From positions 1,240,001-1,304,000 of the forward strand of contig NZ_CP033367.1 of NCBI RefSeq assembly GCF_013170845.1: a DNA stretch of 64,000 nt, read 5' to 3'. Source of the DNA: Mesorhizobium loti R88b (GTDB taxonomy: Bacteria; Pseudomonadota; Alphaproteobacteria; Rhizobiales; Rhizobiaceae). Positions 34,615 to 43,215 of the stretch are shown one piece after another (within the stretch, counting starts at the first letter, position 1; each line of letters starts with the position of its first letter). A program made the translations under genes and the position numbers. A model generated the notes under the pieces. That model was not told where the DNA came from. It saw only the letters and a list, made by a program, of their open reading frames with translations, and did not search any database.

Positions 34615-36369
34615 TCACCTGTCCAGGATTGATGTCAGAGCTTTGCGCAGATCCGCCGCGGGATTGCCGCTGATCGCGTCCTTGCGCCAGCCGACATGCT
34701 GGTCGGGCCGCACCAGCAGAATGCCGCTGTCGCGGATTTCGCGGGCGCGCGCCCAGTCGCCGGAGAAATCCTGCCGGGGCTGGCGCGGGCCGATCAGATG
34801 GCCTGATATGTCGATGCCCAGTTCCTTGCCAACCGCCTTGGCAGCGTCCAGCCAACCCTGGCCGCCAATGCCGGTCAGCACGGTGAATCTGCCATGGCCG
34901 GTCAGGTCGAGCGTGGAAACCTTGTCGCCTCGATCCGAATGTACCCAGACATGCGGCACTCGTGCGCCGGGCCAGGATGTCGGCTGGTAATGCAATTCGG
35001 CGTCCTTCTCGAAAGCCGGTTCCTTCTGGCCGTCGGTAACGATGGCGTTCGATTTGTAACGCTGGTTCATCTCGACGCCATGGGCGTCGAACTCGTAGAC
35101 CTTGGAGGCGATGGTCTCGCGGATCTTCGCGCGCTGCGCTTCGGCCGCCGGCGTGTCGTCGCAGCGCGCATCCATGTTGGACTGCATCTTCACCGGGTCG
35201 ATGGAATCGAGCAGGCCGAGCGCCTTGAAGATCGGGCCGAATTCCTCGATCGACTTGTTGGCGCGGGTGACGATCTGCTTGGCCACTGGCGCGCGCTCCT
35301 GCGAATAGCTGTCGAGCAGTTTTGGGCCGGCCTTGCCCTTGATGACATAGGCAAGCTTCCAGGCGAGATTGAAACCGTCCTGGATCGAGGTGTTGGATCC
35401 CAGTCCGTTCGATGGCGGGTGGCGATGGATGGCATCGCCCATGCAGAAGACGCGGCCCTTGGAGGTCTGCGTGGCGTACATGTTGTTGACGGTCCAGGTC
35501 GACACCGACTGGATCTCGATCTCCAGCTCGGGATCGCCGACCAAGTCACGCGCGACCTTCCTGGCGAAGGCGTCGTCGACCTTGGGCGCCGGCTGGTTGA
35601 TGTCATAGCCCCAGACGATCAGCCATTCATTCCATGGCCGGATCATGCGCACCAGGCCCATGCCGATGCCGCCGACATCGGCGCCCGGCTGCACCACCCA
35701 GTAGAGCACCGAGGGACGGTGGGCGACGTATTTCGACAGATCGGCCTTGAACAGGATGTTCATCGAGCCGCCGACGCCCATCTTGCCTTCGAAAGGCAGG
35801 CCGGCATGTTCGGCGACCAGCGAATTGCCGCCATCGGCGCCGACCAGATATTTTGAGCGGATGGTGACATCCTTGCCGGTCAGCCGGTCGCGGCAGGTGG
35901 TGGTGACGCCGTCATCATCCTGGACATGGGACAGATATTCCATCGACATGCGCGATTGCGTGCCGCGCGAGCACGCCGTCTTGAACAGCAGCGGCTCCAT
36001 GAAGGTCTGTGGCAAATCGTTCATGTGCGCGGGCGAGGAGAGCAGGTGCTCGGCGCGCGACAGCGGGTGCTTGCCCCAGCTGCGCATGCGGCCGATCTCC
36101 TCGCCGGCAAGCGAGGTGCAGAACACGTTCTCGCCCATCAAATCCTGTTCGGTGGCGTGCATATAGGCTTCCGCCTCGACCTCTTGGCCGAGGTCGCGCA
36201 GCACTTCCATGGTGCGTTGGTTGGTGATGTGGGCGCGCGGCGTCGCGGCCAGCCAGCGATAGCGGTTGATGACCATGTTCTCGACGCCATAGGTCGAAAG
36301 CAGCGCTGCGGTCGCCGAGCCCGCCGGCCCGGTGCCGATGGTCAGCACGTCGGTGGAAATGTCAGCCAT
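34615..36369 (-). CDS. FAD-dependent phenol-type hydroxylase
   Basis: A 584-residue flavoprotein aromatic hydroxylase (group A, TfdB/phenol-hydroxylase-like). The FAD-binding motif is VLTIGTGPAGSATAALL (near residues 8-24), the second is LVGADGGNSLVAEHAG, and the GD motif is VFCMGDAIHRHPPSNGLGSN. The C-terminal thioredoxin-like domain (~420-584) is present. As a single-component enzyme it could convert resorcinol (or a chlorophenol) to hydroxyquinol, supplying the dioxygenase beside it; this step assignment is inference. Its 5' end overlaps livM by 8 bp. Confidence 0.9.
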   Translation of the reverse strand: MADISTDVLTIGTGPAGSATAALLSTYGVENMVINRYRWLAATPRAHITNQRTMEVLRDLGQEVEAEAYMHATEQDLMGENVFCTSLAGEEIGRMRSWGKHPLSRAEHLLSSPAHMNDLPQTFMEPLLFKTACSRGTQSRMSMEYLSHVQDDDGVTTTCRDRLTGKDVTIRSKYLVGADGGNSLVAEHAGLPFEGKMGVGGSMNILFKADLSKYVAHRPSVLYWVVQPGADVGGIGMGLVRMIRPWNEWLIVWGYDINQPAPKVDDAFARKVARDLVGDPELEIEIQSVSTWTVNNMYATQTSKGRVFCMGDAIHRHPPSNGLGSNTSIQDGFNLAWKLAYVIKGKAGPKLLDSYSQERAPVAKQIVTRANKSIEEFGPIFKALGLLDSIDPVKMQSNMDARCDDTPAAEAQRAKIRETIASKVYEFDAHGVEMNQRYKSNAIVTDGQKEPAFEKDAELHYQPTSWPGARVPHVWVHSDRGDKVSTLDLTGHGRFTVLTGIGGQGWLDAAKAVGKELGIDISGHLIGPRQPRQDFSGDWARAREIRDSGILLVRPDQHVGWRKDAISGNPAADLRKALTSILDR

Positions 36370-37450
36370 GCGGTCCTCCCTTTTTGGTCAATGGTACAGG
36401 TCCACCCGTCAGCCGGCGGCGGACCGGAAAAAGCTGGATGCCGCTGCGCTCGGCGAACAGGCCCCACAGGCCGCGCGGCGCAAACAGCATGATGACGATG
36501 CCGATCAGCCCGAGGATCAGCAGATACCAGGAGCCGTAATCGGCCAGCAGGTTTTGCAGAATATAGAAGACGATGACGCCGACGATCGGGCCCTCGATGG
36601 TGCCGATGCCGCCGATGACGACGATGAAGATGACATAGGCGGTCCAGTCGACGACGGAGAAGGCGGCGTCGGGGGAGATGCGCGCCTTCTGCACATAGAT
36701 CAGCGCGCCGCAGAGGCCGGTGCCGAAAGCCGCCGCCAGATAGACCAGCGTCTTCATGCGGCGCGCGTCGACGCCGACCGAGCGCGCCGCTTCCTGGTTG
36801 TCGCGTACGGCGGCGAGCCCGAGCCCTTGCTTCGAGCGCAGCAGGCGATAGACGAGGCCGATCGTGGCGATGGCGAGCAGCAGCGCCAGCCAGTAGGTCA
36901 GGATATCGCCGGCGCCGGAAGATTTGACGCCGAACAGTTCGCCGACCAGCTTCAGCGCCGGCATGTCGCGGGTCGCCTCGCGTGGCAGCGATGTGCCGGT
37001 GCCGCCGCCCAGCATTTTCCACTGCGCCAGCCCCAGCCGCACCACTTCGGCGATGACCCAGCTGCCGATGGCGAAGTAGGCGCCCTGCAAGCGAAACAGG
37101 AAGAAGGCGGTCGGGATGGCGAGCAAGGCGCTGGCGATGCCGGCGAGCAAGATTGCGATCAGCGGGTCGAGCCCGGCGAGGATGACAAGCGCGAACATGG
37201 TGTAGGCGCCGAAGCCGACAAAGGCTTGTTGTCCCACCGAGACCAGCCCGGCATAGCCGGCGAGCAGGTTCCAATTCTGTGCCAGCACAAGCATGGTCAG
37301 GATGAAGAACAGATCCTGAAGCACGCTGCGCGAGGCGAACAGCGGCGCGGCGAAGGCGAGCAGGATAACGAGCGCGGCGACGATGGCTGATATCGCTGAC
37401 GCTTTGGTCTGCGTTTCGACTCTCCAGGGTGTTAGCGAGGTGTCGGTCAT
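36362..37450 (-). CDS. livM: Branched-chain-type ABC permease LivM
   Basis: A 362-residue LivM-family permease with about 8-10 helices. Signature pieces: NLLAGYAGLVSVGQQAFVGFGAYTMF near residue 62-87, LRSKQGLGLAAVRDNQEAARSVGVD (the cytoplasmic coupling loop), and FIVVIGGIGTIEGPIVGVIVFY. Members of this transporter class often carry aromatic acids and not amino acids. It follows livH after 3 bp and overlaps the hydroxylase gene start by 8 bp, so expression is coupled. The N-terminus has an extra ~15 charged residues before the first helix. Confidence 0.93.
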   Translation of the reverse strand: MTDTSLTPWRVETQTKASAISAIVAALVILLAFAAPLFASRSVLQDLFFILTMLVLAQNWNLLAGYAGLVSVGQQAFVGFGAYTMFALVILAGLDPLIAILLAGIASALLAIPTAFFLFRLQGAYFAIGSWVIAEVVRLGLAQWKMLGGGTGTSLPREATRDMPALKLVGELFGVKSSGAGDILTYWLALLLAIATIGLVYRLLRSKQGLGLAAVRDNQEAARSVGVDARRMKTLVYLAAAFGTGLCGALIYVQKARISPDAAFSVVDWTAYVIFIVVIGGIGTIEGPIVGVIVFYILQNLLADYGSWYLLILGLIGIVIMLFAPRGLWGLFAERSGIQLFPVRRRLTGGPVPLTKKGGPHG

Positions 37451-37453
37451 GGC

Positions 37454-38317
37454 TCAATCCACCGCACGCGGGAACAGGCCACGCGGCCGGACCAGCAGCA
37501 CGACGAGGAAAGCCAGATGTCCGGCCAGGATCTGCCATTCCGGATTGATCGCCGCGCCAAAGGTCTGCGCGATGCCGATGACAATGCCGCCGGCGAGCGT
37601 TCCCCATAGCGAGCCCAGGCCGCCGATGATAACCGCCTCGAAGGCATAGATCAGCCGCGCCGGTCCGATGGTTGGATCGAAATTGGCGCGCGTGCCGAGA
37701 TAGAGGGCAGCGATCGTCACCACCACCATGGCGATGCCGGTGGCCGTTGCAAAAATCCGCTTCGGCTGGATGCCCATCAGCCCGGCGGTGACCGGGTCGT
37801 CCGAGGTGGCGCGGAAGGCGCGGCCGAGCGAGGTGCGATAGAAGAGCCGGTTCAGCCCGACGATCACCGCGATGGCCGAGGCGAGCGTCAACAACGGCAT
37901 GACGCCGACATTGATCGGCCCAAGCGCCACGGAAGCGGAGTCCAGCCCGCCGACCGGGATACGGCGGCTGTCGGCGGAAAAGCCTTCGAGCAGGCCGTTC
38001 TGGATGACGACAGACAGGCCGAAGGTGACCAGCAGCGGTGGCAATATGTCGGTGCCCAATGTGCGGTTGAGCAGGAAGAATTGCAGCGCCCAGCCGATGG
38101 CGAACATCACCGGCATCGCCACCAATGCCGCCAAGAATGGATTGAGGCCAAGGGCCGAGACCAGCACCAGAATCAGGAAGGCGGCAAGCACGATGAGGTC
38201 GCCATGCGCCAGATTGACCAACCGCATGATGCCGAAGACGAGGCTGAGGCCCGCCGCGAAGAGGGCGTAGAGGCCGCCGAGCAGAATGCCCTGGATGATG
38301 GTGTCGAGCCACGCCAT
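37454..38317 (-). CDS. livH: Branched-chain-type ABC permease LivH
   Basis: A 287-residue LivH permease, shorter and more hydrophobic than LivM, as usual. It shows IIQGILLGGLYALFAAGLSLVFGIMRLVNLAHGD near the start (GGLYALFA, NLAHGD family motif), FRATSDDPVTAGLMGI as the cytoplasmic loop, and AFEAVIIGGLGSLWGTLAGG near the end. ATG 38317 begins 1 bp after the LivF stop, which implies tight coupling. Earlier in-frame codons would overlap livF. Confidence 0.93.
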   Translation of the reverse strand: MAWLDTIIQGILLGGLYALFAAGLSLVFGIMRLVNLAHGDLIVLAAFLILVLVSALGLNPFLAALVAMPVMFAIGWALQFFLLNRTLGTDILPPLLVTFGLSVVIQNGLLEGFSADSRRIPVGGLDSASVALGPINVGVMPLLTLASAIAVIVGLNRLFYRTSLGRAFRATSDDPVTAGLMGIQPKRIFATATGIAMVVVTIAALYLGTRANFDPTIGPARLIYAFEAVIIGGLGSLWGTLAGGIVIGIAQTFGAAINPEWQILAGHLAFLVVLLVRPRGLFPRAVD

Positions 38318-38318
38318 G

Positions 38319-39023
38319 TCAGGCCGCCCCGAAATAGGCGGCATGGATTTTTTCGCGTGTCAGATCCGATGGCGCACCCGACAGCGTGATGCGGCCTTCC
38401 ATCATGCAGTAGACGCGGTCGGCGACCTTCAGCGCCTTGCCGATGTCCTGCTCGACCACGACGATCGAAGCGCCGGCTGCGCGGATGCGCGGGAAGGCGG
38501 CGTAGATATCCTTGATGACGACCGGCGCCAGGCCAAGGCTGATCTCGTCACACAGCAGCACGCGCGGGTTGGACATCAGCGCCCGGCCGATCGCCACCAT
38601 CTGCTGCTGGCCGCCGGACAGAGCGGTGCCGGGATTGGCGCGCCGCTCCCTGAGGATCGGGAACAGCTCGTAGACGGTGTCCAGGTTCCAATGTCCTTCG
38701 ACCGCGCGGCCGTAGCGGCCAATGAGAAGGTTCTCCTCGACGCTAAGCGAGGGAAACAGTTTTCGGCCCTCCGGCACCATGGCGATGCCGCGCGCAACGA
38801 TGTCGGGCGCGGGCAGGGCGCCGATTTTCTCACCGTCGAACAGCACCGCGTCCGGTTGGTTCGCCAGTATGCCTGAAATCGAGCGCATCAGCGTCGTCTT
38901 GCCGGCGCCGTTGGCGCCGATGATCGCAATCGTCTCGCCCGGATCCAGCGCGATGTCGACGCCGAACAGCGCCTGGAAATCGCCATAGCGCGCAATGAGG
39001 TTTCTGGTCTCGAGCAGCGCCAT
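38319..39023 (-). CDS. livF: Branched-chain-type ABC ATPase LivF
   Basis: A 234-residue ATPase. Walker A IIGANGAGKTT, the signature region ALSGGQQQMVAIGRAL, Walker B VLLCDEISLGLAP, and the switch His region replaced by SIVVVEQDIGKALKVADRVY, standard for LivF. The overlapping TGATG junction with LivG makes translation coupled. The LivF/LivG pair forms the heterodimeric motor for LivH/LivM. Earlier in-frame codons lie inside livG and are discarded. Confidence 0.94.
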   Translation of the reverse strand: MALLETRNLIARYGDFQALFGVDIALDPGETIAIIGANGAGKTTLMRSISGILANQPDAVLFDGEKIGALPAPDIVARGIAMVPEGRKLFPSLSVEENLLIGRYGRAVEGHWNLDTVYELFPILRERRANPGTALSGGQQQMVAIGRALMSNPRVLLCDEISLGLAPVVIKDIYAAFPRIRAAGASIVVVEQDIGKALKVADRVYCMMEGRITLSGAPSDLTREKIHAAYFGAA

Positions 39024-39742
39024 CAGACTTCGATCCCGAGGTAGATTTCGCGGACCTCGCGCGACGCCATGACGGTGTCGGGCACGCCCATGCCGATGAT
39101 CTTGCCGAAATTGAGCACCAGCAGCCGCTCGACCACCGAATTCAGCGCATGCAGCACATGCTCGATCCAGATGATCGACATGCCGCCCTTGTGGATGCCT
39201 CTGATCGTGTCGACCAGCATGCCGCATTCGCCCTCGGTTAGCCCACCGGCGATCTCGTCCAGCAGCAGCAGCCTTGGTTCAGTCGCGAGGGCACGGGCGA
39301 GTTCCAGCCGCTTGCGCTGCAGCAGGCTCAGGCCGCCGGCCGGATGGTTGGCGCGGTCGATCAGCCCGGTCTCGACCAGGATCTCGGCGCAGCGGTCGCT
39401 CACCTCGGCTTCGGACTTGCGCGCCCCGAAGGCGCCAGCCACCAGCAGGTTCTCGAACACGGTCAGCTTCTCGAAAGGCTGCGGGATCTGGAAGGAGCGG
39501 CCGACGCCGGCAAAGCACCGTTGCATCGGCGGCAGTCTTGTCACGTCGCGGCCATCGAAGGTGATGGTACCGGCGTCGGCCGCTATGTTGCCGGTGATCA
39601 GGTTGAACAGCGTCGACTTGCCGGCGCCGTTCGGGCCGATGATGCCCAACGCCTCGCCCTCGCCAAGCTCGAACGAAACCGCGTCGGCGACCGTCAGGGC
39701 ACCGAAGCGTTTCGAGACATTGGCGAGCGCGAGGATGGGCAT
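39023..39742 (-). CDS. livG: Branched-chain-type ABC ATPase LivG
   Basis: A 239-residue ATPase. Walker A IIGPNGAGKST, LSLLQRKRLELARALATEP as the signature (LSLLQRKR, the LivG-typical variant of LSGGQ), and Walker B LLLLDEIAGGLTEGE. The switch segment is IWIEHVLHALNSVVERLLVL. The gene follows a 154-bp gap that contains a large palindromic repeat after the binding-protein gene, and overlaps livF by one base. Confidence 0.94.
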   Translation of the reverse strand: MPILALANVSKRFGALTVADAVSFELGEGEALGIIGPNGAGKSTLFNLITGNIAADAGTITFDGRDVTRLPPMQRCFAGVGRSFQIPQPFEKLTVFENLLVAGAFGARKSEAEVSDRCAEILVETGLIDRANHPAGGLSLLQRKRLELARALATEPRLLLLDEIAGGLTEGECGMLVDTIRGIHKGGMSIIWIEHVLHALNSVVERLLVLNFGKIIGMGVPDTVMASREVREIYLGIEV

Positions 39743-39752
39743 GGCTAGCCTC

Positions 39753-39879
39753 TCTTCTCCCCGTTCACGGGGAGAAGGTGCAGGCAGGCAGATGAGGGGC
39801 GGAGCCAGCCTTGTCGAACTTGGCGCTGCCCCTCATCCGACCCTTCGGGCCACCTTCTCCCCGTAAACGGGGAGAAGGG
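39753..39879. repeat. REP-like palindromic element between the binding-protein gene and livG
   Basis: Two 24-bp hairpins, CTTCTCCCCGT-tc-ACGGGGAGAAG (39754-39777) and CTTCTCCCCGT-aa-ACGGGGAGAAG (39854-39877), flank inner inverted copies GATGAGGGGC (39791-39800) and GCCCCTCATC (39828-39837). The whole 127 bp is therefore a nested palindrome. It lies inside the aromatic operon directly after the binding-protein gene. The CTTCTCCCCGT-ACGGGGAGAAG core is a repeat I associate with Mesorhizobium-type genomes (inference). It may stabilise the upstream mRNA. Confidence 0.85.
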
Positions 39880-39896
39880 AAGTTGTGCGTGACGGC

Positions 39897-41177
39897 TCAT
39901 CCGATCGCTTCCATCTTGCCGCCGGTCGGGATGTTCGGAGCGGTCTTGTTGTCGGTGATGACGAGGTCATAGCCGCCGCCGTCCTTCAGCCGCCACTGGC
40001 CGCCGACCAGCGGCGTCTTGGCGATGTTCTTGGCGGCGAAGGGCGGCAGCTTGGCGCCATCCCAGGCAATCGGTCCGACCAGCGTGTCGAGCTTGGTTGC
40101 GGCGATCGCCGCTGCCACCTTGTCGCCGTCGCCGGCTTCGCCCGCCCGCTTCATGACATCGACGGCGATCTCGAACAGCGCATGGACAAAGCCGATCGGC
40201 TGCGTCCATTGGCGTCCGGTGGCCTTGGTGAAGCCCGCCGCTACCTGTGCCGAGCTTTCGCCGGTCAGTGACGATTTGAACGGATGGTTCGGCGTCCACC
40301 AGACCTCCGACGACAAATTGTGGCCGGACTTGCCGAGCGCCTCGACCGATTGCGGGAACAGCAGCGCCTTGCCGATCGAGGCGACCTTGGGCGTGAAACC
40401 CTGCTGCTTGGCCTGGTTCCAGAAGGTGGTGAAATCGGGCGGGATCATCACGCCGGTGATGATTTCGCAGGACGCGCCCTTGAAGGCGTTGATCTGCGCC
40501 GAGAAATCATCGGTCAGGTTCTGGTAGCGGCCGGTGTCGGTCAGCCCGTAGCCGCCCTTGGCCAATACCGGCGGGAAGCCGACCGTGCCGTCGCCCCAGG
40601 CATTGCCGTCGCCGTCATTGGGGAACAGGCCGCCAACCTTCTTGTTGGTCTCGACCTGTGCCCACATGTTGGTGAAGACGGCAATGACGTCTTCTAGCCC
40701 CCAGAAGAAATGGTAGGCATAGTTGAACGGCTTCCACGAGGAGGGGTCGCCGGGATTGCCTTGCTGGCCGATGAACCAGGGCTGCCAGGGTGCTACGGTC
40801 GACAGGCACGGCACCTCTTCCGCCTCGCAGGTGGTTGCGACCGGGTTGGTGGTCTCCGGCGTCGAGGCGACAAGCATCAGATTGACCTTGTCGGTGACGA
40901 TCAGCTCCTTGGCGACTTCCGCTGCCCGGTTTGGGTTGGACTGGCTGTCCTTGACGACGACCTCGTAGTTGAGGCCGGCGGCCTTGGTGGCGGCGAGAAA
41001 CCCGTCGATGATGAATTTGTCGGCCTCGGCGAAGGCGGCCAGCGGGCCGGATTGCGGGCTGACATAGCCGAGCTTGATCGGCGCATTCTGGGCGATTGCC
41101 GGCATGGCCAGCCCCGACGTGCCGGCAAGCAAGCCGGTGGCTGCCGTATTCCGGATGAACTCGCGTCTGGTAATCAT
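39897..41177 (-). CDS. ABC transporter substrate-binding protein (Liv/aromatic type)
   Basis: A 426-residue periplasmic binding protein (Peripla_BP_6, LivK-type). It has a twin-arginine-like signal (MITRREFIRNTAATGLLAG, cleavage near AIAQ-NAPIK). The mature part begins IKLGYVSPQSGPLAAFAEA and has DSQSNPNRAAEVAKELIV, LMLVASTPETTNPVA, the TTFWNQAKQQGFTPKV hinge region and ends TAPNIPTGGKMEAIG. Given the cluster it probably binds an aromatic substrate and not an amino acid, but the ligand cannot be read. ATG 41177 has GGGAGGAAC just ahead. The repeat follows it and livG comes next. Confidence 0.9.
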   Translation of the reverse strand: MITRREFIRNTAATGLLAGTSGLAMPAIAQNAPIKLGYVSPQSGPLAAFAEADKFIIDGFLAATKAAGLNYEVVVKDSQSNPNRAAEVAKELIVTDKVNLMLVASTPETTNPVATTCEAEEVPCLSTVAPWQPWFIGQQGNPGDPSSWKPFNYAYHFFWGLEDVIAVFTNMWAQVETNKKVGGLFPNDGDGNAWGDGTVGFPPVLAKGGYGLTDTGRYQNLTDDFSAQINAFKGASCEIITGVMIPPDFTTFWNQAKQQGFTPKVASIGKALLFPQSVEALGKSGHNLSSEVWWTPNHPFKSSLTGESSAQVAAGFTKATGRQWTQPIGFVHALFEIAVDVMKRAGEAGDGDKVAAAIAATKLDTLVGPIAWDGAKLPPFAAKNIAKTPLVGGQWRLKDGGGYDLVITDNKTAPNIPTGGKMEAIG

Positions 41178-41200
41178 TGTTGTTCCTCCCTGTGTTGCCG

Positions 41201-42262
41201 TCAGTTCTGTGGTCGTCTTCCCTCCCACGCGTCCTGCAACAGGGCGCGGATTGCGGCGCGGTCGAAAGACCGCGGATTCCAGTATGGATTCTTCGTCGCG
41301 GTCTCGGCTGCGCGGTCGAGATCCGCCCGCTTGAGGCCGAGTTCCCTGAGTGTCAGCGGCGCGCCGACGGACGCGGCGAAACCATGCAGACCGCCGCCGG
41401 GGCTGCCGCCAAAGATGTCGGCGACGGGCCTGAGCAGTTCGGGCACGGCGACGGCGTTGAAGCCGATCGTGTGCGGGAGCATCACCGCATGGGTCTCGGC
41501 ATGCGGCAGGTCGAAGGAGCCGCCCAGCGTGTGGCAGATCTTGTGGTGCAGCGCCATGCCGACGGCGCCGAGCACGGTGCCGCACAGCCAGGCGCCGTAG
41601 AGCGCGTCGCCGCGTGCCTCGAGATTCCTCGGCTCCTTCACCAGCACCGGAAGTGCGGCTTTGAGGGCGCGCAGCCCCTCGGTCGCCATCAGCGTCGAGA
41701 CCGGATTGCGGTCCTGCGCGTAAAGCGCCTCGGCCGCATGCGCCATGGCGTTGAGGCCTGAGGTGACGCTCATCGCTATGGGCAGGCCGATGGTCAGTTC
41801 GGGGTCGTAGATCACCACTTCCGGCAGGATTTTTGCATCGCGCACGGTGGTCTTCACGCCGTTCTCGGTCTGGCCGAGGATCGGTGTCACTTCCGAGCCG
41901 GCATAGGTGGTCGGGATGACGATCTGCGGCAGGTCGGTCCGATACGCGATCGCCTTGCCGAGACCAGTGGTGGACCCGCCGCCGAGCGAGACGACGCAGT
42001 CGGCGCTGACTTCTTTTGCCGTGTTCATGGCGGCTTCGGTCACATCGACCGGCGTGTGCATGGCGGCGCCCGAAAAGGTGCCGGCCGCCAGCGGCCCAAG
42101 CCGCGTCGCCAGCGCTTCACCATCGGCTGTCTGATGCGGCGTCGACAGCACCAGCGCACGCTTGCAGCCGAGTTTCTCGACCCATGAGCCGACCTCCGAC
42201 GAGGCGCCATTGCCGAAGACGATGTGTGCCGGGCTGCCGGAATAGGTGAACTGCCTCGTCAT
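41201..42262 (-). CDS. Maleylacetate reductase
   Basis: An NAD(P)H-dependent reductase of the iron-alcohol-dehydrogenase superfamily that converts maleylacetate to 3-oxoadipate, the step after hydroxyquinol cleavage; 353 residues. Features: IVFGNGASSEVGSWVEKLG at the N-terminus, VSLGGGSTTGLGKAIAYRT (nucleotide loop), IVIPTTYAGSEVTPI, TSGLNAMAHAAEALYAQDRNP, and HHKICHTLGGSFDLPHAETHA. Maleylacetate reductases often bind no metal, and the metal-site His are partly present here. It overlaps the upstream dioxygenase by 4 bp (ATGA) and precedes the binding-protein gene. Confidence 0.93.
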   Translation of the reverse strand: MTRQFTYSGSPAHIVFGNGASSEVGSWVEKLGCKRALVLSTPHQTADGEALATRLGPLAAGTFSGAAMHTPVDVTEAAMNTAKEVSADCVVSLGGGSTTGLGKAIAYRTDLPQIVIPTTYAGSEVTPILGQTENGVKTTVRDAKILPEVVIYDPELTIGLPIAMSVTSGLNAMAHAAEALYAQDRNPVSTLMATEGLRALKAALPVLVKEPRNLEARGDALYGAWLCGTVLGAVGMALHHKICHTLGGSFDLPHAETHAVMLPHTIGFNAVAVPELLRPVADIFGGSPGGGLHGFAASVGAPLTLRELGLKRADLDRAAETATKNPYWNPRSFDRAAIRALLQDAWEGRRPQN

Positions 42263-43122
42263 GCCGCCCGGCTCCCTTTGCGCGCCATTGCCATGACGAA
42301 ACTGAAATCGAGCGACCAGCTGTTGCCGGCACGCTTGAAATCGCCGACCAGTTCGGGCTTGACGCCGAACAATGCGTCCTCGCCGAGACGCGGATCGCCG
42401 CGCTCGAACACTTGCGTCGTCAGGGTCTCGAAATTGTCAGCGCGGATGAGGAAATGCAGATGCGCCGGGCGGCTGAGCGGATAGTTTAGCCGGCCAAGCA
42501 TCTGCCCGACCGGGCCGTCATCCGGTACGCCGTATCCAGCGGGCTTGACGGTGCGGTAGTTGAAGCAGCCGTTCTTGTCCGTGATGAAGACACCGCGCAA
42601 ATTGAATTCGGGCTGCAGATCGGGCTGCTGGTTCTCGTAGAACCCTTGTGAATTCGCCTGCCAGGTTTCGACGGTCGCACCCGCTACAGGCATACCGTCG
42701 AGATCGGTCACCCGCCCCGACACGGTCAGCGGCGCGCCAACGCCATCGAGAGAAATGTCGGCGCCGAGCGGCAGCCGTGGTGCGTCGGTACGATAGAACG
42801 GGCCGCGCCCGGTGTTGGGGGTGGCGCCGTTCGGGCGACGGGAATTGATGTCCTCGACCAGCGCGGTGACGCCGAGCAGATCGGACAGCAAAACCCATTC
42901 CTGCCGCTTGTCGTCGCTTGCATGGCCGATTTCGGTGAGGAAAGCGATGGCTTGCCGCCAATCCGCCGCTGTCGGACGTGTCTCCCGGACGATCTGGTGG
43001 AGATGGTCGACAACAGTCGCCAGGAAGCGTGGCAACGGTCCGGCCTTGGCCTTCAACAGGCGCTGGGCGACCATCTCGGCGGAGTTGGCCTCGTTGAACG
43101 ACGGTATGCCTGGATGTGACAT
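42259..43122 (-). CDS. Intradiol ring-cleavage dioxygenase, paralogue of hydroxyquinol dioxygenase
   Basis: A 287-residue intradiol dioxygenase, first gene of the aromatic operon. Iron ligands Y162 (GFYENQ), Y197 (AGYGVP), H221 and H223 (RPAHLH) fall at the same numbers as in the paralogue at 33731-34609, and both share the LLSDLLGVTALVEDINSRR-type linker. Differences are concentrated around the ligand loops (GFYENQQPDLQ here, GFYDVQQKGIQ there). It may prefer a different catechol or hydroxyquinol derivative. The upstream sequence GGGGAGGAGC gives a strong ribosome site for ATG 43122. The LysR gene diverges 91 bp away. Confidence 0.88.
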   Translation of the reverse strand: MSHPGIPSFNEANSAEMVAQRLLKAKAGPLPRFLATVVDHLHQIVRETRPTAADWRQAIAFLTEIGHASDDKRQEWVLLSDLLGVTALVEDINSRRPNGATPNTGRGPFYRTDAPRLPLGADISLDGVGAPLTVSGRVTDLDGMPVAGATVETWQANSQGFYENQQPDLQPEFNLRGVFITDKNGCFNYRTVKPAGYGVPDDGPVGQMLGRLNYPLSRPAHLHFLIRADNFETLTTQVFERGDPRLGEDALFGVKPELVGDFKRAGNSWSLDFSFVMAMARKGSRAA

Positions 43123-43200
43123 GCTCCTCCCCGGTTCCATCTCACCAAGGGACAGTACCGGAGGCCGGATACAAAGATGATGATTTCTGGCCGATTTAAT

Positions 43201-43215
43201 ATACCATATCGGTAT
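43201..43215. promoter_or_regulatory. LysR-type T-N11-A operator over the LysR start codon
   Basis: ATACC-ATATC-GGTAT (43201-43215) is a perfect 5-bp inverted repeat and fits the LysR consensus T-N11-A (T at 43202, A at 43214). Its last bases overlap the ATG of the LysR gene. It also lies 79-93 bp upstream of the dioxygenase start, so one site could both autorepress the regulator and activate the divergent operon. Confidence 0.7.

Noticed and set aside
34615..36369. Two-component resorcinol hydroxylase (GraA-like)
   Set aside because: The protein has the FAD GxGxxG and GD motifs of single-component flavin hydroxylases, and no flavin reductase gene is nearby.
36342..38312. 656-codon frame across livM and livH
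   Set aside because: Out-of-frame reading of two overlapping permease genes; the translation is Arg-rich with no membrane helices.
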